Made by a program: the position numbers and the translations under genes. From JBPRGG01 sp051418075 (lineage in GTDB: Bacteria > Bacteroidota > Bacteroidia > Cytophagales > Cyclobacteriaceae): a stretch of 18,157 nucleotides of DNA. Shown here piece by piece: positions 15,353 through 18,157 of the stretch. The notes beneath the pieces were generated by a model. It was not told where the DNA came from. It was given only the letters and a program-made list of their open reading frames with translations, and ran no database searches. Where the stretch lies: assembly GCA_051418075.1 (NCBI GenBank), contig JBPRGG010000147.1, forward strand, positions 1 to 18,157. The letters run 5' to 3'. Position 1 is the first letter of the stretch; each line of letters starts with the position of its first letter.

Positions 15353-15565
15353 TCATGTTTCTTCTTCCCCAATTTCTTCCGCACTGGTACTTAAATATTT
15401 TCTCTCACCTATTTCTAAATAGTATAGCGGTTTTTTATTCCTTAACATATCTGCCAGAAAAGTAGCATATTCTTTTGGTGGATACCAATGAACATTTTTC
15501 CAGGACCCACTTTCTTTATAATGAATAATGAACCAAGGCTTGTCTGAAGTAATAGAATATCTCAA
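15353..15565 (-). CDS. Small conserved-looking hypothetical protein with TTG start
   Basis: The 70-residue product is soluble, aromatic- and charge-rich, with SDKPWFIIHYKESGSWKNV and a WYPPKEYATFLADMLRNKKPLYYLEIGERKYLSTS core, and ends in an acidic EEIGEEET tail. Its composition looks like a real small alpha+beta protein, but I do not recognise the family and claim no function. The only plausible start is TTG at 15565: an in-frame stop lies eight codons upstream with no ATG or GTG between. It could instead be a 5'-truncated gene. It is transcribed away from the oxidoreductase gene's end, 233 bases downstream of it on the same strand. Confidence 0.55.
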   Translation of the reverse strand: MRYSITSDKPWFIIHYKESGSWKNVHWYPPKEYATFLADMLRNKKPLYYLEIGERKYLSTSAEEIGEEET

Positions 15566-15798
15566 AACATAATTTTCGACTAATTATACAGGCATAGTTT
15601 TAGGTTTATTAAGTATTATAAATTCGAAAGTTGAACAGCCTTTAAATGACAATCCCTAAAATCAGGCATTTTCAAAAAATATGATGAAATAATATAATGG
15701 ATGGAGCAGACATGAGCTTTTTCAAGCTTTAATAATTCATGGCATCAAGTTTCCGTTTGGTCAGGTAGTACATGACTATGTCCACCTCTTTTTAGTGC

Positions 15799-16551
15799 TC
15801 AATTCCGGAATTCCGGATTTTCATGCTCTTTTTGGCTACCCGCATTCCAAAGTGAGCGTTGGTTGCCCCAGGCAGTGATGCCCTGATGGTCCTTTAGCAG
15901 GCGGGCCATATGCATCAGGTTCCAGGTCATAAAGGTGGTATTGCGATTGGTAAAATCATTCTCAGGCCCACCGGAACCTTTATCAAGATAAGAAGGTCCG
16001 GGACCAGCTGGTCCTATCCAGCCGGCATCGGCCTGGGGTGGAATGGTATAACCCAGGTGTTGCAGTGAATAAAGGATGTTCATAGAACAATGCTTGATGC
16101 CATCTTCATTTCCGGTGATGATACATCCTCCTACTCTTCCGTAATAAAGGTACTGGCCTTTGTCATTGAGCTTGCCGGAACAACCATACAGCCTTTCAAT
16201 CACCAGGCTGGCTACCGATGATTTTTGACCCAGCCAAATGGGGGAACCTATTACAAGGATATCAGCTTCCAGTACTTTTGCCTGTATTTCCGGCCACTGA
16301 TCAACTACCCATCCGTATGCCTTCATATCCGGATAAACCCCAAAGGCCAGCTGATAATCTACCGGGCGGAGGATTTCGGTCTGTACCTTATTGGCTTGCA
16401 TGATAGTGTTGGCTATTGTGATTAAACCTTCCGTATGCGAAATGGCGGGTGTTTTTTTCAGCGTACAATTTAAGAACAAAGCCTTCAGATCAGAAAAGTC
16501 GGTTTTATTATTTTGAATCCAATCTTGTTGTATGGCGTTTAATGTTGACAT
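15799..16551 (-). CDS. Flavodoxin-fold NAD(P)H-dependent oxidoreductase (FMN reductase family)
   Basis: The 250-residue cytosolic product belongs to the NADPH-dependent FMN reductase/flavodoxin-like superfamily, which uses FMN to reduce flavins, quinones or other acceptors. After a 20-residue lead-in, DLKALFLNCTLKKTP (about 22-36) is the first beta-strand and phosphate loop. LEADILVIGSPIWLGQKSS (about 93-111) is the flavin-contacting SPIW segment. RVGGCIITGNEDGIKH (about 139-154) is the third FMN-binding strand. The C-terminal region (GPGPSYLDKGSGG, then NTTFMTWNLMHMARLL) is typical of a longer subfamily in which the protein ends near NPEYR; here it ends NPEFRN. It lies 151 bases downstream of the hydrolase-OsmC gene on the same strand, with a hairpin in between. 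The acceptor is unknown. Confidence 0.9.
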   Translation of the reverse strand: MSTLNAIQQDWIQNNKTDFSDLKALFLNCTLKKTPAISHTEGLITIANTIMQANKVQTEILRPVDYQLAFGVYPDMKAYGWVVDQWPEIQAKVLEADILVIGSPIWLGQKSSVASLVIERLYGCSGKLNDKGQYLYYGRVGGCIITGNEDGIKHCSMNILYSLQHLGYTIPPQADAGWIGPAGPGPSYLDKGSGGPENDFTNRNTTFMTWNLMHMARLLKDHQGITAWGNQRSLWNAGSQKEHENPEFRN

Positions 16552-16675
16552 TGAATAAGGGTTATGGGTTAGAAATAGAATATTCCAGAAATGGTTTCAT
16601 GGCTTATTGAATTTTTAAATTACATTTTATGTTGCTGAATATGCTGACAATGACTAATTATAGTATCATTTACAA

Positions 16676-16700
16676 AGGCGGAAAAGCCTGAGAGCCGCCT
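16676..16700 (-). terminator. Hairpin downstream of the hydrolase-OsmC gene
   Basis: AGGCGG (16676-16681) pairs with CCGCCT (16695-16700) around a 13-base loop, directly after the minus-strand stop at 16703. On the minus strand the stem is followed by TTGTAAATG, only a weak T-tract. It suggests that the hydrolase-OsmC and oxidoreductase genes are not simply one transcript. Confidence 0.4.
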
Positions 16701-16702
16701 GA

Positions 16703-17932
16703 TCAGTCAAAGTGGCTTTCCTCCAATCTGGTATTAATGATGACCTGGTTTTGTAAAGTTCGGTGAACCGGACATCTGTCGGCAATTTCCAGCAGCCTTT
16801 TTTTCTGATTCTGATCTAAATTTCCTTCAATCTGTAATACACGGTCTATGTGGTCAATTTTACTTCGATCTTTTTCACAGCTTTGACAATCTTCCACATA
16901 CTTTTTATGATGATCCAGATGAACTTCCACCTCATCCAGTTCCCAGCCTTTTCTTTGGGCATACATTTTCAGGGTCATTGCAGTACAGGCCCCTAATGAA
17001 GCAGCAAGAAGTTGGTAAGGGGAAGGACCAAAATCATTGCCTCCTACAGCTTCCGGTTCATCAGCCACCAGGTAGTGATGTCCTGTTTTGATTTGGGTGG
17101 TATATTTATGTACATCATCTGAAAGGCTGGCTACCGTTTGGTACTCCGTTTTTAATGTTTCGGATGTAGTATCAGATAGATAGCGCCGGGCCCAGCTGGC
17201 GATGACCTGACCGGCATAAGTGGAATCTTCTTTTTCGCTGAGCAGATGGTCGGCCCCATCCAGAGAGATAAAGCTTTTAGGGTGATGGGCTGCCTGGTAT
17301 AATTCGGCTGCATTATCAATAGACACAGTGGTATCCTGGGGTGCATGCAGGATCAGTAAAGCTTTTCTGAGTTTTTGCAGCAATTGAGGCTGTTGATGAT
17401 TTTGCAGGTCATCCAGGAATTGTTTTTTGATCAGGAATGGACGGCCTCCTATATTAACAGTGGCTTTTCCAGTGTTTTCAATGGTTTCTTTATCATCCTG
17501 GATCAGGTGAGCCACATGAACCGGATTGGCCGGGGCGCTGATGGTGGCAATGGCTTTGGCTGAGGATATTTTAGCCGCAGCAAAAATTACAGCTGCTCCT
17601 CCCAGAGAATGTCCGATCAAGAGGGTAGGGGGTTGATAATGCTTTTCCAGGAATCCTGCAGCTGCCACCAGGTCATCTACATTGGAAGAAAAATTGGTGT
17701 CGGAAAATGTGCCCTGACTGGAACCTAATCCGGTAAAGTCAAAGCTTAACACCCCAAACCCCAACTGGGTCAGCTTAAGTGAAATATTATTTACCGCTTT
17801 CAGATTTTTGTTACAGGTGAAACAATGAGCAAACAGGGCATAATTGTGTGGTTGGGCAGTAGCAGGTAAAGTAAGCCGGGCTGATAACTCCAGCCCATCA
17901 GCATTTTTAAATTGTAAATTTCTTCTTCTCAT
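16703..17932 (-). CDS. Alpha/beta hydrolase-OsmC fusion protein
   Basis: The 409-residue cytosolic product joins two enzymes. Residues 1-255 are an alpha/beta hydrolase with nucleophile elbow IGHSLGG (S109), acid D200 (HAPQDTTV) and histidine H229 (DGADHLL). AHCFTC (35-40) near the oxyanion region gives a C-x-x-C. Residues about 262-405 are an OsmC/Ohr-type domain: GPSPYQLLAASLGACTAMTLKMYA with peroxidatic C316 and ADRCPVH with C387, the usual pair for thiol-dependent reduction of organic hydroperoxides. A second C-x-x-C sits at C349/C352. The domain order (hydrolase then OsmC) and length match a known fusion type. A peroxide- or ester-detoxifying role is inferred from the domains. The downstream gene is a flavin oxidoreductase, consistent with redox defence, but co-regulation is not shown. 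Confidence 0.93.
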   Translation of the reverse strand: MRRRNLQFKNADGLELSARLTLPATAQPHNYALFAHCFTCNKNLKAVNNISLKLTQLGFGVLSFDFTGLGSSQGTFSDTNFSSNVDDLVAAAGFLEKHYQPPTLLIGHSLGGAAVIFAAAKISSAKAIATISAPANPVHVAHLIQDDKETIENTGKATVNIGGRPFLIKKQFLDDLQNHQQPQLLQKLRKALLILHAPQDTTVSIDNAAELYQAAHHPKSFISLDGADHLLSEKEDSTYAGQVIASWARRYLSDTTSETLKTEYQTVASLSDDVHKYTTQIKTGHHYLVADEPEAVGGNDFGPSPYQLLAASLGACTAMTLKMYAQRKGWELDEVEVHLDHHKKYVEDCQSCEKDRSKIDHIDRVLQIEGNLDQNQKKRLLEIADRCPVHRTLQNQVIINTRLEESHFD

Positions 17933-18000
17933 ACTTTTAGATCTTTCAAGGATAATTACCCTTTTTAATAGGTAAAGGTTTGGATTAACTGAGAAAAATA

Positions 18001-18157
18001 GCGGGACTTGTCCACGCTAGTGTGTTAATTACTAAATTAATTCACTATTTTCACCCTTCTTTTTCCTTTATACTGCGTTAAAATTTTCAACCGTAACGCT
18101 GCTATGCTCTCAAATTTTGCCTTGTCTAAAGAAAAAATAATAGCAAAAATTTAGTAA
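18001..18157. repeat. Palindrome-rich DNA, possible dispersed repeat or mobile-element end
   Basis: The last 157 bases hold no ORF of note but several short inverted repeats. GCGGGAC at 18001-18007 pairs with GTCCACGC at 18010-18017 apart from one bulged base. An AAATTTT-centred imperfect inverted pair (about 18070-18135) surrounds a CGTAACGCTGCTATGC core. The texture (CAAGGC...AAATTTT, TGCGTTAAAATTTT, TTAATTAC) recalls, from memory, intergenic repeats in Bacteroidetes genomes. It is cut by the window edge, and I cannot show copy number from here. Confidence 0.3.

Noticed and set aside
15729..15791. Short minus-strand open frame ending MYYLTKRKLDAMNY
   Set aside because: About 20 codons between two stops, located after the complete oxidoreductase end. 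It could be a relic of a neighbouring gene, but it is too short to support any call.

Overview
This window looks like ordinary chromosome from a Bacteroidetes bacterium, most likely of the Cytophagales type, with moderate to low GC. The clues are A/T-rich start contexts without recognisable Shine-Dalgarno sequences, Bacteroidetes-type promoter motifs (TTG spaced from TAnnTTTG, best seen before the chemotaxis receptor), a large two-module FtsX/MacB-type permease, bifunctional RibBA, and a left-edge fragment resembling the start of an ISAon1-type transposase. No taxonomic marker such as rRNA is present, so this placement is an inference.

Layout. Positions 1-62 (minus) hold the start of a probable transposase running off the window. 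An 802-residue ABC-type permease (308-2716, minus) and a secreted GH16-fold protein that appears to lack the catalytic glutamates (3090-3833, minus) follow. Divergently, a tight three-gene operon runs on the plus strand: ribBA, a small exported protein of unknown function, and surE (4069-6780). It ends in a hairpin that probably also terminates the converging methyl-accepting chemotaxis receptor (6840-8822, minus). Next come a Crp/Fnr-type regulator and a DinB-fold protein as a close pair, then a lipoprotein-type aldose 1-epimerase.

The stretch 11768-12519 is non-coding in appearance, and its first ~530 bases differ in texture from the AT-rich spacers elsewhere. It may be a decayed element or a structured RNA, and is the least explained part of the window. 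A soluble four-PAS histidine kinase follows (12520-14703, plus). A two-helix membrane mini-protein (minus), a 70-residue protein with only a TTG start (minus), a flavodoxin-fold NAD(P)H-dependent oxidoreductase (minus) and an alpha/beta hydrolase-OsmC fusion (minus) fill the right side. The right edge (about 18001-18157) carries palindrome-rich DNA resembling a dispersed repeat or the end of a mobile element.

The genes serve housekeeping and sensing: riboflavin synthesis and nucleotide phosphatase in one operon, an orphan chemoreceptor, an orphan histidine kinase, and a redox/thiol-peroxide pair at the right. I see no CRISPR array, rRNA, tRNA, phage module or defence island. I did not find a convincing new multi-gene system. 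The items most worth checking are the 11.8-12.3 kb stretch, the GH16-fold apparent pseudoenzyme, the exported protein inside the ribBA-surE operon, and a possible small RNA near 15.16 kb.
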